Origin: Kordiimonas sediminis
Lineage (GTDB): Bacteria; Pseudomonadota; Alphaproteobacteria; Sphingomonadales; Kordiimonadaceae
NCBI RefSeq assembly: GCF_014656395.1
Contig: NZ_BNCI01000002.1
Span: forward strand, 434,001 to 498,000
Reading direction: 5' to 3'
Length of the DNA: 64,000 nt
In this document: piece after piece, positions 18,862-28,566 of the stretch
Layout of the letters: each line of letters opens with the position of its first letter
Position numbering within the stretch: the first letter of the stretch is position 1
The notes under the pieces: generated by a model
What the model saw: the letters and a program-made list of their open reading frames with translations, nothing else
What the model was told of the DNA's origin: nothing
The model's database searches: none
Position numbers and translations under genes: made by a program

Positions 18862-19161
18862 TCTGGATGCTTGCATGTTGGCCAGTAGCTGGGAGAATGA
18901 AGTCTACGATGCAGGACTAAGCAGCAAGTGCTCAGTAATTTGTCGCCAATAAAGTCAGTTACTAATACCTGATCTCTAACCGTATCCCGCGATCTGCAGA
19001 CGGCTCTCATGGAACTTGGGGGAGCAGGTTTCCATGCGGAAAAAAGACTGGCGGGAAACTCTCGACCGTTGTGATTAGAAAAGACTCGTATTGAAAATCA
19101 TTCTTGGCTAAAAATTACAGTTCGTAAGTTACAATTAATGAGACACAAGGGAAATTCAGTG
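18862..19161. repeat. Start of duplicated unit 2 (dciA tail plus leader) before dsbA copy 2
   Basis: From about 18991 the sequence parallels 18018-18186: the last codons of dciA, the 'GATTAGAAAA' and 'TCGTATTGA'-like stretches, and the dsbA leader. The repeated unit therefore spans dciA 3' end + leader + dsbA (unit 1 about 18018-18861, unit 2 about 18991-19824). The bases 18862-18990 are unique spacer. Confidence 0.75.
18991..19048 (+). pseudogene. Decayed 3' fragment of dciA left by tandem duplication
   Basis: Translates as D-L-Q-T-A-L-M-E, then, after one extra C, L-G-E-Q-V-S-M-R-K-K-D. The intact dciA ends D-L-K-S-A-L-M-K-L-G-E-Q-V-Y-T-R-K-K-D. The frameshift and lost stop show it is no longer functional. 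Weak similarity may reach a little further upstream, to about 18965. Confidence 0.8.
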
Positions 19162-19824
19162 ATGAAAAAAATGGCAATGTTGGCCGGAATTGCACTTTTT
19201 GTAACAGCATGCTCGGAAGCAGAAGATGCACCAGCAGAAAATACAGAAGCGCAGGCTGTAGCTGCCTCTGCTACTCAGGATGCAACAGCTCCTTCCGCTG
19301 CACAGTCGGATATGACGTACGGGGATATTGTATATGGTAGCCCAGATGCTCCGATTGAAATCATTGAGTATGCGTCACTGACTTGCGGCCACTGCGGTAC
19401 TTTTGCCAATACAATTTTCCCGACTATCAAGGAAAAATACATTGATACAGGCAAGGTACGCTTTATCTACCGCCATATGGAAGGCAACCGTATTGGCCTT
19501 GCCGCTGCAACAGTTGCACGGTGCGGAAACGATGAAGAAACCAAAGTGCTGCTAAAAGCTTTGTTCGCGAAGCAGGCCCAGTGGTTGCAGTCCCAAAACC
19601 CGCTGGACGGTATGGCGTCTGTGTTACTTCGTTTTGGTATTAGCAGAACCAAGTTTGACCGGTGCCTGTCTAACACTGAAATGCACAAAGAGATTGTTGA
19701 ACAGTCCCGTCACGGCACTGAGGTCTATAATGTTACCGCAACACCAACACTGATTGTAAATGGTGCCAAAGTTGACGATTACAGACTGGAGCCACTATCC
19801 AAGCTGATCGACGACACGCTTTAA
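19162..19824 (+). CDS. DsbA-like thioredoxin-fold lipoprotein, copy 2 (CGHC)
   Basis: 220 residues, a close paralogue of the gene just before it. The lipoprotein signal is almost identical (lipobox 'FVTAC', C17), the linker differs most, and the thioredoxin domain holds C75-G-H-C78, 'FIYRHMEGNRIGLAA' and the cis-Pro loop 'ATPTLIVNG'. ATG 19162 is chosen because it aligns with the start of copy 1; upstream in-frame starts at 19138 and 19159 exist. smc follows 65 bases downstream. In relatives a single DsbA-like gene sits here, so one copy is an addition in this lineage (inference). Confidence 0.9.
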   Translation: MKKMAMLAGIALFVTACSEAEDAPAENTEAQAVAASATQDATAPSAAQSDMTYGDIVYGSPDAPIEIIEYASLTCGHCGTFANTIFPTIKEKYIDTGKVRFIYRHMEGNRIGLAAATVARCGNDEETKVLLKALFAKQAQWLQSQNPLDGMASVLLRFGISRTKFDRCLSNTEMHKEIVEQSRHGTEVYNVTATPTLIVNGAKVDDYRLEPLSKLIDDTL

Positions 19825-19889
19825 GTTATACTGCAGGTCAGTAAGCTGGCCTGCGGCAGGGGTGCCGCATTCGGGGGAAATTGGGGGCT

Positions 19890-22800
19890 ATGCATTTTTC
19901 GCGACTAAGATTGTCGGGATTTAAATCCTTCGTTGATCCGACCGAGCTCTTGATTGAGCCCGGTCTGACCGGCGTTGTGGGCCCGAATGGTTGCGGCAAG
20001 TCCAACCTTCTTGAAGCTATTCGCTGGGTAATGGGGGAAAACCGTGCCAAGTCACTGCGCGGTAGTGGCATGGACGATGTGATTTTTGCCGGAACCGATA
20101 AACGCCCGCCCAGAAACCTGGCGGAAGTAACCCTTGTCCTTGATAATTTCGAACGTAACGCACCATCCGGATATAATGCCGAAGATATGATCGAGGTTAC
20201 CCGCCGGATTGAACGCGAAAGCGGTTCCGCATATCGTATTAATGGTCTTGATGTCCGCCAAAAGGACGTTCAGCTTCTGTTTGCGGATGCTGCGACCGGC
20301 GCGCATTCTCCTGCGTTGGTATCACAGGGTCGCATCGGTGCCCTTATTAACGCAAAACCCGCAGATCGCCGCGCAATCCTGGAAGAAGCCGCAGGCATAT
20401 CTGGGCTGCATTCACGGCGTAAGGAAGCGGAAAGCAGACTTCGGGGGGCAGAGGGTAATCTTGTCCGCTTGCAGGATGTAATCCAGGGCATGGAGACGCA
20501 GATTGCCAGTCTGAAACGCCAAGCCAAACAGGCCGTCAGGTACAAAACAATCTCCACAGATATCCGGCAAGCTGAAGCCGGGCTGCTATACCAGCGCTGG
20601 AAAATGTCAGCCGACGAGGTGATTGAACTTGAACGCTTATTGCGGTCTGCAGAAAGCGAAGTCGGGACGGCTACAAAGGCTGTTTCTATCTTAAGCCGCG
20701 AGCGGGAAGAAATGGCGGCCCTTTTGCCTGCGCTGCGGGACACAGATGCGGAAATGGCAGCACGTTTGCAGCGGCTAAACCATGAACGCGAAAATCTGGA
20801 TGCAGAGGAAAAACGCCGTGAAGAAACGGCGATTACGCTGCGAACGACGATTGACCAGATTGGCGCAGACCGGGAACGGGAAGAGGAAATCGCAAAAGAT
20901 GCCAAAGCGGCATTGGACCGTCTGGCAACTGAGAAAACGCGTCTGCAAGGTGCCCAGGGTGCGGAAACAGAGGCGAAGAACAAAGCACAGATCGCACTGG
21001 AAGCGGCCTCCCGCAAAGCTAATGAGGCGGAGCAGGCTTATGACACACTGTCAGAGCAGGGCGCACAGGCGCGTGCGCGCAAATCCAGCCTGGAAAGTGA
21101 CCGACTGGCTGTTAACAGGCGCATGGAGCAGATAGAAGCCGAAGAGGCGCGCCTAATTCGGGAAAGCGAGCAGTTGGCCGCAAGTAATGAAGCTTTCGCG
21201 GCTGTTAAAGATGCGGAAAAAGCAGCCACTGAATTGGAAGAGCAGTTAGAGAAAGCGACTGTGGCTGTTACTGCAGCTGAAGCAGCGACGTCAGATGCAC
21301 GAATTGCCAGAAACGATGCGGATGCCGTGCGTTCGGAAAAGCTTGCTTCTGTAAAGGCGCTTGAAGGGGAAGAACGGTCGCTCACCCGTCTGCTTGAAAG
21401 AAATGATCAGGACGGTGCACAGCCGGTCGCAGATTTAATTAAGGCCAAGCCCGGCTATGAGATTGCGATTGGCGCGGCCCTTGGTGAGGAAGCAGAAGCA
21501 GGTATCAGCGCAGAGGCAAGCCGTTTTTGGCAGGATGTGCCGTCAGGCGGAGTGTGTTCCTGGGGAGCGGGCACAACGCCAATGAGTGAGTATGTTGATG
21601 TTCCAGATGTGCTCAAACGCAGGATTACCCTAACCGGGTTGATCGATGCCAGTGACGAGGACGCTGAAAAAATCGGTAATGCACTGATTGCATCGCTTGA
21701 ACCTGGTCAAATGCTGGTATCCCGAAGTGGTGCGGTCTGGCGCTGGGATGGGTTTACTGTTCGTGCAGGCGCGCCATCCAGCGCGGCAATGCGACTGGAA
21801 CACCGCAACAGGCTGGAGGATATACGTCAACAACTGACAAAGGCACAGGAACAAGCCACACACGCCGAGGAAGCTGTAGAGGCAGCACGGGCAGTGCATG
21901 AGACAGCCAGAGAGGCCGAGCAAGCCCAGCGTCAGCTGCGTAAGGATGCAGAGCGTGCGCTTGTTGACATTCGCCGTGACCTTGTGGCTGCCGAGCAGGA
22001 AGCATCCCGCCGTGCGTCGCGTCTTAACAGTTTGAAAGAGGCGCAGACGAGGGTTGCCGCGGATAAAGCAGAGACATCAAAGCGACTGGATGCGCTGGAT
22101 GCCCAATTGAAAGAACTACCTGATGTTTCTGGTTTGGAGGCAGAGCTCCAGCAAGCTCGTGCAAATGTTGAAACCCTGCGGTCTGAATTAAGCACGGCGC
22201 GCGCAGCATTTGAAAGTTTGCGCCGGGAGGCAGAAGCACGCTCGGACCGTTTGATGGCGATCTCGTCGGAGGCAACAGCATGGGAAACGCGGGTCAATAG
22301 CGCAACAAAACAGCTTGATGCACTAAAGGAGCGTGAAGAGGATGCGAAGAAGCAGCTGGAAGCTGTTATCGCAGGCCCCGCCGACATAGCAGAAAAAAGG
22401 GAAGCATTACTTACAAGCCTGAACGACGCTGAAAAGCACCGACAGGCTGCCGCTGATAAGCTCGTGGAGGCAGAGGCCGCACTTGCCGCCAAGGATCAGT
22501 TCCTGAAGGACGCGCAAGAGGCAATGGCGAATGTGCGTGAGCAGCAAATTCGGGTCGAAGCAAGCGTTGAAACTGCGCTTAACCGGCGTAAGGATATCGC
22601 GGCTCAGATCGGGGAACGTTTTGAATGCGCACCTACCAAGGTTCTCGAGAAGGTTGGGCTTGAAACAAGTGAAAGCCTGCCTGATGTTAGTGTTCTTGAA
22701 GGTAAACTCGAAAAATTCAAGCGTGAGCGTGACCGGCTAGGGGCCGTGAACCTGCGCGCGGATGAGGAGCTGGTTGAGATTGACGAACAGCTGACGCATC

Positions 22801-23363
22801 TCGTCAAGGAACGTACTGATCTTGAAGAAGCTATCGCCCGGTTGAGGAAAGCGATTAACAGCCTGAACAGAGAAGGGCGTGAACGTCTGCTAGCTGCCTT
22901 CGAGGTGGTGAATAGTCACTTTGGCGAATTGTTTAGCACCCTTTTTGGCGGTGGCGAAGCACATCTGGAACTAACAGAATCAGATGATCCACTGGATGCC
23001 GGTCTGGAGATTTTTGCCAGCCCACCGGGTAAGAAGCTACAGGCATTATCCCTTCTGTCAGGTGGGGAGCAGGCATTGACGGCCTTGTCGTTGATTTTTG
23101 CCGTTTTTATCACAAACCCGGCCCCAATCTGTGTCCTTGATGAGGTCGATGCACCCCTTGATGACGCCAATGTCGAACGTTTCTGTAATCTTCTGGATAA
23201 TATGATTGAACGTACAAATACGCGTTTTCTTATTGTGACGCATAATGCGGTTTCAATGTCACGCATGAACCGTTTGTTCGGGGTTACGATGGCTGAACGC
23301 GGTGTCTCTACGCTGGTTTCTGTTGACCTTGAGCGCGCAGAAACTTTAGTGGAAGCCGGTTGA
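19890..23363 (+). CDS. smc: Chromosome segregation protein SMC
   Basis: SMC ATPase that compacts and segregates chromosomes with ScpA/ScpB. 1157 residues from ATG 19890 (a TTG at 19881 is less likely). Order: Walker A GPNGCGKSN (about 31-39), long Ala/Glu/Arg-rich coiled coil, a hinge around 500-620 ('KPGYEIAIGAALGEEAEAG'), returning coiled coil, then signature LSGGEQALTALSL (about 1056) and Walker B 'CVLDEVDAPLDDANV' (about 1083). Q-loop 'VSQGRIGALI' is present. A GGGGG run precedes the start. It forms the end of the mutY/dciA/dsbA/smc block. Confidence 0.97.
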   Translation: MHFSRLRLSGFKSFVDPTELLIEPGLTGVVGPNGCGKSNLLEAIRWVMGENRAKSLRGSGMDDVIFAGTDKRPPRNLAEVTLVLDNFERNAPSGYNAEDMIEVTRRIERESGSAYRINGLDVRQKDVQLLFADAATGAHSPALVSQGRIGALINAKPADRRAILEEAAGISGLHSRRKEAESRLRGAEGNLVRLQDVIQGMETQIASLKRQAKQAVRYKTISTDIRQAEAGLLYQRWKMSADEVIELERLLRSAESEVGTATKAVSILSREREEMAALLPALRDTDAEMAARLQRLNHERENLDAEEKRREETAITLRTTIDQIGADREREEEIAKDAKAALDRLATEKTRLQGAQGAETEAKNKAQIALEAASRKANEAEQAYDTLSEQGAQARARKSSLESDRLAVNRRMEQIEAEEARLIRESEQLAASNEAFAAVKDAEKAATELEEQLEKATVAVTAAEAATSDARIARNDADAVRSEKLASVKALEGEERSLTRLLERNDQDGAQPVADLIKAKPGYEIAIGAALGEEAEAGISAEASRFWQDVPSGGVCSWGAGTTPMSEYVDVPDVLKRRITLTGLIDASDEDAEKIGNALIASLEPGQMLVSRSGAVWRWDGFTVRAGAPSSAAMRLEHRNRLEDIRQQLTKAQEQATHAEEAVEAARAVHETAREAEQAQRQLRKDAERALVDIRRDLVAAEQEASRRASRLNSLKEAQTRVAADKAETSKRLDALDAQLKELPDVSGLEAELQQARANVETLRSELSTARAAFESLRREAEARSDRLMAISSEATAWETRVNSATKQLDALKEREEDAKKQLEAVIAGPADIAEKREALLTSLNDAEKHRQAAADKLVEAEAALAAKDQFLKDAQEAMANVREQQIRVEASVETALNRRKDIAAQIGERFECAPTKVLEKVGLETSESLPDVSVLEGKLEKFKRERDRLGAVNLRADEELVEIDEQLTHLVKERTDLEEAIARLRKAINSLNREGRERLLAAFEVVNSHFGELFSTLFGGGEAHLELTESDDPLDAGLEIFASPPGKKLQALSLLSGGEQALTALSLIFAVFITNPAPICVLDEVDAPLDDANVERFCNLLDNMIERTNTRFLIVTHNAVSMSRMNRLFGVTMAERGVSTLVSVDLERAETLVEAG

Positions 23364-23431
23364 TGTGACCGCAGGTCATGTTACGTAACGTCGCGCCCGA
23401 TAAATTTAAGAAAACATCATTATATTGCAAA

Positions 23432-23460
23432 ACAGGTCGGGAGGACTGCCCCCGGCCTGT
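23432..23460 (-). terminator. Hairpin between convergent smc and amidohydrolase genes
   Basis: 10-bp stem with one G-U pair (23432-23441, 23451-23460), 9-base loop, and T4 after it on the minus strand only. It probably ends the minus-strand amidohydrolase transcript and may help stop smc read-through. Confidence 0.55.
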
Positions 23461-23472
23461 ATGCTGTGGCGA

Positions 23473-24762
23473 TCATTCCTTAGAGTTTCTATCAGCAATG
23501 TCTGCAAGGCGCGCATCAATATCAGCGCGACTATACCAGCGACCAGCAGCCATGACACCTGACTGTTTGGTGACCATCATGACGTTGGCACGTGGATCAC
23601 CGTCCAGAAGAAGCAAGTCCGCCCGCGCCCCGGGTTTGATCTGTCCGAATGTGTCCTTGTCACGGAAATAGGTGCCAGGGGCAATGGTTGAGATTTTGAG
23701 TATTTGTGCCGGCGTCAGGCCAATCTCAGACATGCTTTCAATCTCCCGCCATATGGAGAAACCTGGTACGGAGAATATTTGCGGCGCGTCAGAACCTAGC
23801 GCAATTTTGGCATCAGCATCTGCCAGCGCTTTTAAAAGCCGGTCTCTATTGGGCGCAATGTTACTGTTGGCTGCCAGATTAATCCGCTCGACGGCATTTT
23901 CCCAATTTTTCAAGGTTTCAGAAGGGATATATTTATTCTCTTCTCTCGCCTTTAGGGTATCTAAATCACCACCGCTTCTGAGGAGATTGAAAAGCGGGTG
24001 CGTGGGAACAATCCATGCACCGTGTGACAGCGCGAGTTTCACCGCCTTGTCAATCTGTTCATCTGTCAGCGGCCCTTCGTCTCCGCGAAGCCACGCCATG
24101 TAGCCGTCCATGTGATCAAGGGATATCTGGCCAGCCTCCAGCGCATTAATAATTCCGACATCCTGCGGGACATGCCCGCCAAACGGTATGCTAAGCTTGT
24201 TTGCCTCGTCTGCGATTGCCATATAAGCAGCAAGTTTGATCCCGGGATGAATTTTCAGCAAATCCCACCCGTCTTGTGCATACTGCTGGACAAGTTCCCG
24301 ACCCTGTTCAGGGGAAGTGACAGTATTACCGTTCAGGCTGGGTGCTGCGAGATACAGAGTAGGGCCTGCAATTTCGCCCTTAGTAATCTGATCACGCATA
24401 GTGAACTGAACAGCGTGCCCAAGCATCCCGCGTACAGTAGTGACACCTCCTGCAAGATATAGAAACAATGTGTCCTCAGTCGCTTGCTGGCTCCAGGTTG
24501 CGCTGGGGAGATGACCATGCATTTCTGTCATGCCAGGGATCAGATACTTGCCTGTTCCGTCGATGAACTGTGTGTCTTTTGGTAATGATATTGCCGCAGT
24601 TGGGCCGACAGCAACAATGCGGTCTCCGTCAATTACGACAGTTGCGTCAGGTATAACTTTACCATCATCCATTGTGATAGCAGTGACCCCGGTTATTGCT
24701 GTGCTTGCATATGCCTGTGTTGTTATGAACAGGCTTAAAAATAGAATATATATTCCCCGCAT
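23473..24762 (-). CDS. Secreted amidohydrolase family protein
   Basis: 429 residues with a signal peptide (about 1-20, 'AYAS'). Composite-domain strands 'ITGVTAITMDDGKVIPDA' come first. The metal site is H82-x-H84 ('EMHGHLP'), K170 ('LLKIHPG', the likely carboxylated Lys), His in 'FGGHVPQD', His in 'SLDHMDGY', and Asp in 'LGSDAPQ'. The C-terminal 'KPGARADLLLLDGDP' closes the fold. This pattern fits imidazolonepropionase-like/Xaa-Pro-dipeptidase-like amidohydrolases; the substrate is unknown. It converges on smc and is divergent from purB. Confidence 0.9.
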   Translation of the reverse strand: MRGIYILFLSLFITTQAYASTAITGVTAITMDDGKVIPDATVVIDGDRIVAVGPTAAISLPKDTQFIDGTGKYLIPGMTEMHGHLPSATWSQQATEDTLFLYLAGGVTTVRGMLGHAVQFTMRDQITKGEIAGPTLYLAAPSLNGNTVTSPEQGRELVQQYAQDGWDLLKIHPGIKLAAYMAIADEANKLSIPFGGHVPQDVGIINALEAGQISLDHMDGYMAWLRGDEGPLTDEQIDKAVKLALSHGAWIVPTHPLFNLLRSGGDLDTLKAREENKYIPSETLKNWENAVERINLAANSNIAPNRDRLLKALADADAKIALGSDAPQIFSVPGFSIWREIESMSEIGLTPAQILKISTIAPGTYFRDKDTFGQIKPGARADLLLLDGDPRANVMMVTKQSGVMAAGRWYSRADIDARLADIADRNSKE

Positions 24763-24894
24763 GAAATTTCCCCCTTAGAGTGTCGTGAGTGATATGGTGG
24801 TAATATACGACAAATTCTTGCGCATTTCCCCCGTTTTTGATAGCAGAGCGCTGAATAGTTCTTTTACCCGCTTGAATACGGAAGGTCCGTCCAC

Positions 24895-26196
24895 ATGATC
24901 CCTCGTTATACTCGTCCTCAAATGGCTGCTATCTGGGAACCAGAAAGTCGTTTTCAGATATGGTTTGAAATTGAAGCGCACGCCTGTGATGCCAATGCGA
25001 AACTTGGTCGCATTCCAGAAGCAGCAGCAAAAGCAGTATGGGAGCGCGGCAAATGGGAAGTGGACCGTATTGATGAGATCGAGCGCGAAGTTAAGCACGA
25101 CGTAATTGCATTTCTGACAAACCTTGCTGAACATGTCGGGGACGAGGCGCGCTTTGTTCACCAGGGCATGACCAGTTCTGACGTGCTGGATACATGCTTT
25201 AATGTCCAGCTTGTGAAGGCTGCAGATATTCTGATCGATGATCTGGACAAGTTGCTTGTGGTGCTGAGACGTCGCGCCGAAGAGCATAAATATACGGTTT
25301 GTATTGGTCGTAGCCACGGTATTCATGCGGAGCCAATCACGTTCGGCCTAAAAATGGCACAAGCCTATGCAGAATTTGACCGTTGCCGCAGCCGCATGAT
25401 TGCAGCCAGAGAAGAGGTTGCGACCTGTGCAATTTCAGGCGCAGTTGGAACGTTTGCCAACATTGATCCTTATGTGGAAGAGCATGTTGCGAAAGCAATG
25501 GGACTGCAGGTAGAGCCGGTTTCCACGCAGGTTATCCCGCGTGACCGTCATGCAATGTATTTCGGTGTTCTGGCCGTAATCGCTAGCTGTGTTGAGCGTC
25601 TGGCAACAGAAATTAGACACCTGCAGCGTACGGAAGTACTGGAAGCACAGGAGTATTTCTCCAAAGGTCAAAAAGGTTCAAGCGCTATGCCGCACAAAAA
25701 GAACCCTATTCTGACAGAAAACCTGACAGGGCAGGCACGTTTGATCCGGTCTATGTGCATTCCTGCGATGGAAAATGTTGCACTGTGGCATGAGCGGGAC
25801 ATCTCGCACTCTGCGGTTGAGCGTAATATCGGCCCAGACGCTACAGTCGCGCTTGACTTCTCGCTTGCGCGCCTGACGAATGTGATGGATCAGTTGCTCG
25901 TTTATCCGGAAAACATGCTGGATAATATGAATAAAATGGGCGGTCTGCCAAACAGCCAGCGTGTTCTGCTGGAATTGACACAGGCGGGCGTGTCCCGCGA
26001 AGATGCGTACCGTCTGGTGCAAGCTAATGCGATGAAGGTTTGGGAAAGCCGCGGTGCGCTGCAGCTTCTTGATCTCCTTAAGGAAGATGAAATCGTAACC
26101 AGTAAGGTATCGACAGAACAACTGGAACAGCTGTTTAATATGGACTATCATACCAAACATGTTGATACAATTTTCAAGCGGGTGTTCGGAGAGTAA
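24895..26196 (+). CDS. purB: Adenylosuccinate lyase
   Basis: Catalyses two steps of purine synthesis: SAICAR to AICAR with fumarate release, and adenylosuccinate to AMP. 433 residues. Signature 'GSSAMPHKKNP' (about 262-272) holds the catalytic Ser; 'GRSHGIHAEP' and 'MTSSDVLDT' are the other conserved blocks of the fumarase/aspartase superfamily. The start is ATG 24895. A PAS_5 gene follows only 4 bases later and is probably co-transcribed. Confidence 0.96.
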   Translation: MIPRYTRPQMAAIWEPESRFQIWFEIEAHACDANAKLGRIPEAAAKAVWERGKWEVDRIDEIEREVKHDVIAFLTNLAEHVGDEARFVHQGMTSSDVLDTCFNVQLVKAADILIDDLDKLLVVLRRRAEEHKYTVCIGRSHGIHAEPITFGLKMAQAYAEFDRCRSRMIAAREEVATCAISGAVGTFANIDPYVEEHVAKAMGLQVEPVSTQVIPRDRHAMYFGVLAVIASCVERLATEIRHLQRTEVLEAQEYFSKGQKGSSAMPHKKNPILTENLTGQARLIRSMCIPAMENVALWHERDISHSAVERNIGPDATVALDFSLARLTNVMDQLLVYPENMLDNMNKMGGLPNSQRVLLELTQAGVSREDAYRLVQANAMKVWESRGALQLLDLLKEDEIVTSKVSTEQLEQLFNMDYHTKHVDTIFKRVFGE

Positions 26197-26200
26197 CTAA

Positions 26201-26737
26201 ATGTCTGAGGGCAGTCCTTTAAAGGATAGTGCGGCTAAGGTTCCAACGATGGGCGGTGCTCATATTCGCTGGATTGACGCGCCTAAAACCCAGCAGAATA
26301 AAGACATTTTGGCTTATATAAAGTCCCTTGAAACTGAGAGCCGCCTTGTAGCAAAGGCGGCTTTTAATCCAATGAAAATCCCGAAATATCTACCCAGCCT
26401 GTATCTCGTTGAAGCGATCGATGGCGGACGTGATTTTTGCCTGCGGTTGATGGGCAATTGGGGGGTGGATATTCTTGGTGAAAATCATACCGGAAAATTA
26501 TTCAGCGAGGTTGATAGCCTTGATGTAGAGTGGCGTTGCCAGATGTTCCGTAAGGTTATCGAAAAGGCGAGCTATATGTTCTGCCTGACCTATGTCGGGG
26601 ACAAGGATAGCGTTCACAAGGTCATGGAAAATTTACTCGTTCCCCTGACTGATGCGAACGGTGAAATCAAATATATCCTCAACTCTTTCTCCCAGGTGCC
26701 CGGTCGCGTTGATGATTATGAGACCGGTGACTACTAA
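26201..26737 (+). CDS. PAS_5-type (PF07310-like) single-domain protein
   Basis: 178 residues with no signal peptide or membrane segment. The stretch 'LPSLYLVEAIDGGRDFCLRLMG' followed by 'ENHTGKLFSEVD' resembles the alphaproteobacterial PAS_5 domain, which stands alone in small proteins of unknown role. No output domain is attached. GGAGAG before ATG 26201 lies in the end of purB, so translation probably follows purB. The stop is 7 bases from that of the convergent peptidase gene. A further, less similar single-domain protein is at 47093. Confidence 0.7.
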   Translation: MSEGSPLKDSAAKVPTMGGAHIRWIDAPKTQQNKDILAYIKSLETESRLVAKAAFNPMKIPKYLPSLYLVEAIDGGRDFCLRLMGNWGVDILGENHTGKLFSEVDSLDVEWRCQMFRKVIEKASYMFCLTYVGDKDSVHKVMENLLVPLTDANGEIKYILNSFSQVPGRVDDYETGDY

Positions 26738-26744
26738 GACCTCC

Positions 26745-27722
26745 TTATTTCTTTGCAACTGAAGTGCCATCAAGCTCTTTCAGGAAAGCTCGTATAGTCT
26801 GAATGTATAAGGACTCGTTTTCAGCCATAGTTGCGTGTCCCGCGTCTGGAATAATGACAGTTCTGCTATCTTTGATCATGCCAGCATATTTGTAGCAGCT
26901 TTTTGGGGCCGCTTCATCATACTCACCACAGACCATGAGTGTGGGAACGGCAATGTTTTCCAAGCGCGCACTGACATCATAATTTTTCAGGGTGCCGGGG
27001 GCAAAAAACTCGGTAGGGCCCCACATGGTTTCGTACATGACACCGTTTCCCTTTGGGCCGTCTTGACGGTACTGTCTACCCGGGCATGGGTCCTGTCTGC
27101 ACATATGTCTTTTGTAAAACTCAGCTTCTGCTGCGCGGTAGTCAGGGTGGTCAGTTGTGCCAGCGGCTTCGTGCATTTTGATTGTGTCCCGCACATCTTG
27201 GGGAAGGGCATCAATCCATGCCTGATTGTCAGCGATCCACTGTTCAGTATTGATAAGCGGGCTAGAGAGAATAGCAGCCTTTAGCCCTTTCGGGGAGCGG
27301 ACCGCATACTCTGCAGACAAGGTACCGCCCCAGCTATGACCGGCAATGATTATTTCATCGAGCTTCAAGGCAGACCGAATATGATCAATTTCGGCAACGA
27401 AACGTTCCACATTCCAGTTTTTCTGATCACCGGGCCGATCAGAATTACCAGTACCCAACTGATCATACAGGATAACAGGGTAGGTATCGGCAAGCTGAAC
27501 ATACGGCATGTTACCGCGGTGTGTGCCGCCGGGGCCACCATGCATCATTATGATGGCGGGCTTTTTGCCCAGATGTTCTGTGCCGTTCATGCGGTACCAA
27601 ATCCGGCCACCGTCCACCTGAATGTAGCCAGCGACTTCAGGGTCCTGGTGGGCACTAGGTGCAGTCAGGGCCGGCAGGGCCAGCATCATGGCTGCTATCA
27701 GATGGAAGGAGAGTTTTATCAT
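26745..27722 (-). CDS. Proline iminopeptidase-like alpha/beta hydrolase, secreted
   Basis: 325 residues with a signal peptide (about 1-20). 'MMHGGPGG' (about 59-66) is the oxyanion HGGPG motif of S33 prolyl aminopeptidases, 'GHSWGGTL' (about 128) holds the nucleophile Ser, the acid is in 'CGEYDEAAP' and the His in 'DAGHATM'. It should remove N-terminal Pro or similar residues from peptides in the periplasm. The start ATG overlaps the fghA stop (ATGA), so it is translationally coupled to the formaldehyde operon, although a functional link is not obvious. Confidence 0.87.
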   Translation of the reverse strand: MIKLSFHLIAAMMLALPALTAPSAHQDPEVAGYIQVDGGRIWYRMNGTEHLGKKPAIIMMHGGPGGTHRGNMPYVQLADTYPVILYDQLGTGNSDRPGDQKNWNVERFVAEIDHIRSALKLDEIIIAGHSWGGTLSAEYAVRSPKGLKAAILSSPLINTEQWIADNQAWIDALPQDVRDTIKMHEAAGTTDHPDYRAAEAEFYKRHMCRQDPCPGRQYRQDGPKGNGVMYETMWGPTEFFAPGTLKNYDVSARLENIAVPTLMVCGEYDEAAPKSCYKYAGMIKDSRTVIIPDAGHATMAENESLYIQTIRAFLKELDGTSVAKK

Positions 27723-28564
27723 GTGGTCAGGGCCTTATGGTGGTGGCGCAGATGGTCTTCGATGAAGGATGCGATGAAGAAATAGCTGTGATCGTACCCT
27801 TCCTGTCGTCGCAGGGTAACGTCCTGGCCTACCTTGGCGCAGACATCTTCGAACAGTTCGGGCATCAGCTGATCTTGCAGGAACGGGTCGGCCAGTCCCT
27901 GATCAATCAGAATGTTGACGTTCGCAGCACCGTCACGTTCCAAAAGGGCACAGGCGTCATAATCCACCCATTCATCTTTGTTGCCCGCACCCAGATATTT
28001 GGACAGGGCTTTCTGACCCCATGGGCAACTGGTTGGGGACACGATCGGAGCAAACGCTGAGACACTTTTAAATTTATTCCTGTTTTTCAGAAAAAGCGTC
28101 AGGGCACCATGCCCACCCATAGAGTGACCAGTTATTGACTGGCGGGTTTCATCGGCTGCGAACATGCTACTTACAAGGGCAGGCAGCTCATCCCGGATGT
28201 AGCTGTACATCCGGAAGTTTTTCTTCCAGGGAATAGAGGTCGCATCCAGATAAAATCCTGCCCCTTGCCCCATGTCGTAGGCATCATCGTTGGGAACATC
28301 GTCTCCGCGCGGACTGGTATCCGGGCAAACAACCATCAGCCCAAGTTCGCTCGCCATTCTTTGAAAGCCTGCCTTGACGGTTGCATTGTCCTCGGTACAG
28401 GTCAAACCCGACAGATACCAAAGGATAGGTACGTCATGATGTTGCGCGGCAGGGGGCTGGTACACACTGAAACGCATGTCACAGCCCAAGACGGCAGACC
28501 GGTGCTTATAGTAGCCCTGTATGCCACCAAAACTGCCTGCTTCTGAAATGATCTCAAACGTCAC
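27719..28564 (-). CDS. fghA: S-formylglutathione hydrolase
   Basis: Hydrolyses S-formylglutathione to formate and glutathione, the second step of glutathione-dependent formaldehyde removal. 281 residues. Esterase-D-type features: 'WYLSGLTCTEDN', nucleophile in 'GHSMGGHGALT' (about S147), acid in 'DQGLADPFL', His in 'YDHSYFFI'. The start is GTG 28564 with GGAG inside the end of adhC; the gap to adhC is 2 bases. Confidence 0.95.
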   Translation of the reverse strand: MTFEIISEAGSFGGIQGYYKHRSAVLGCDMRFSVYQPPAAQHHDVPILWYLSGLTCTEDNATVKAGFQRMASELGLMVVCPDTSPRGDDVPNDDAYDMGQGAGFYLDATSIPWKKNFRMYSYIRDELPALVSSMFAADETRQSITGHSMGGHGALTLFLKNRNKFKSVSAFAPIVSPTSCPWGQKALSKYLGAGNKDEWVDYDACALLERDGAANVNILIDQGLADPFLQDQLMPELFEDVCAKVGQDVTLRRQEGYDHSYFFIASFIEDHLRHHHKALTT

Positions 28565-28566
28565 GC

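Noticed and set aside
20270-22492. Long Ser/Ala/Arg-rich minus-strand frames opposite smc
   Set aside because: Low-complexity shadows of the Ala/Glu-rich coiled coil of SMC.
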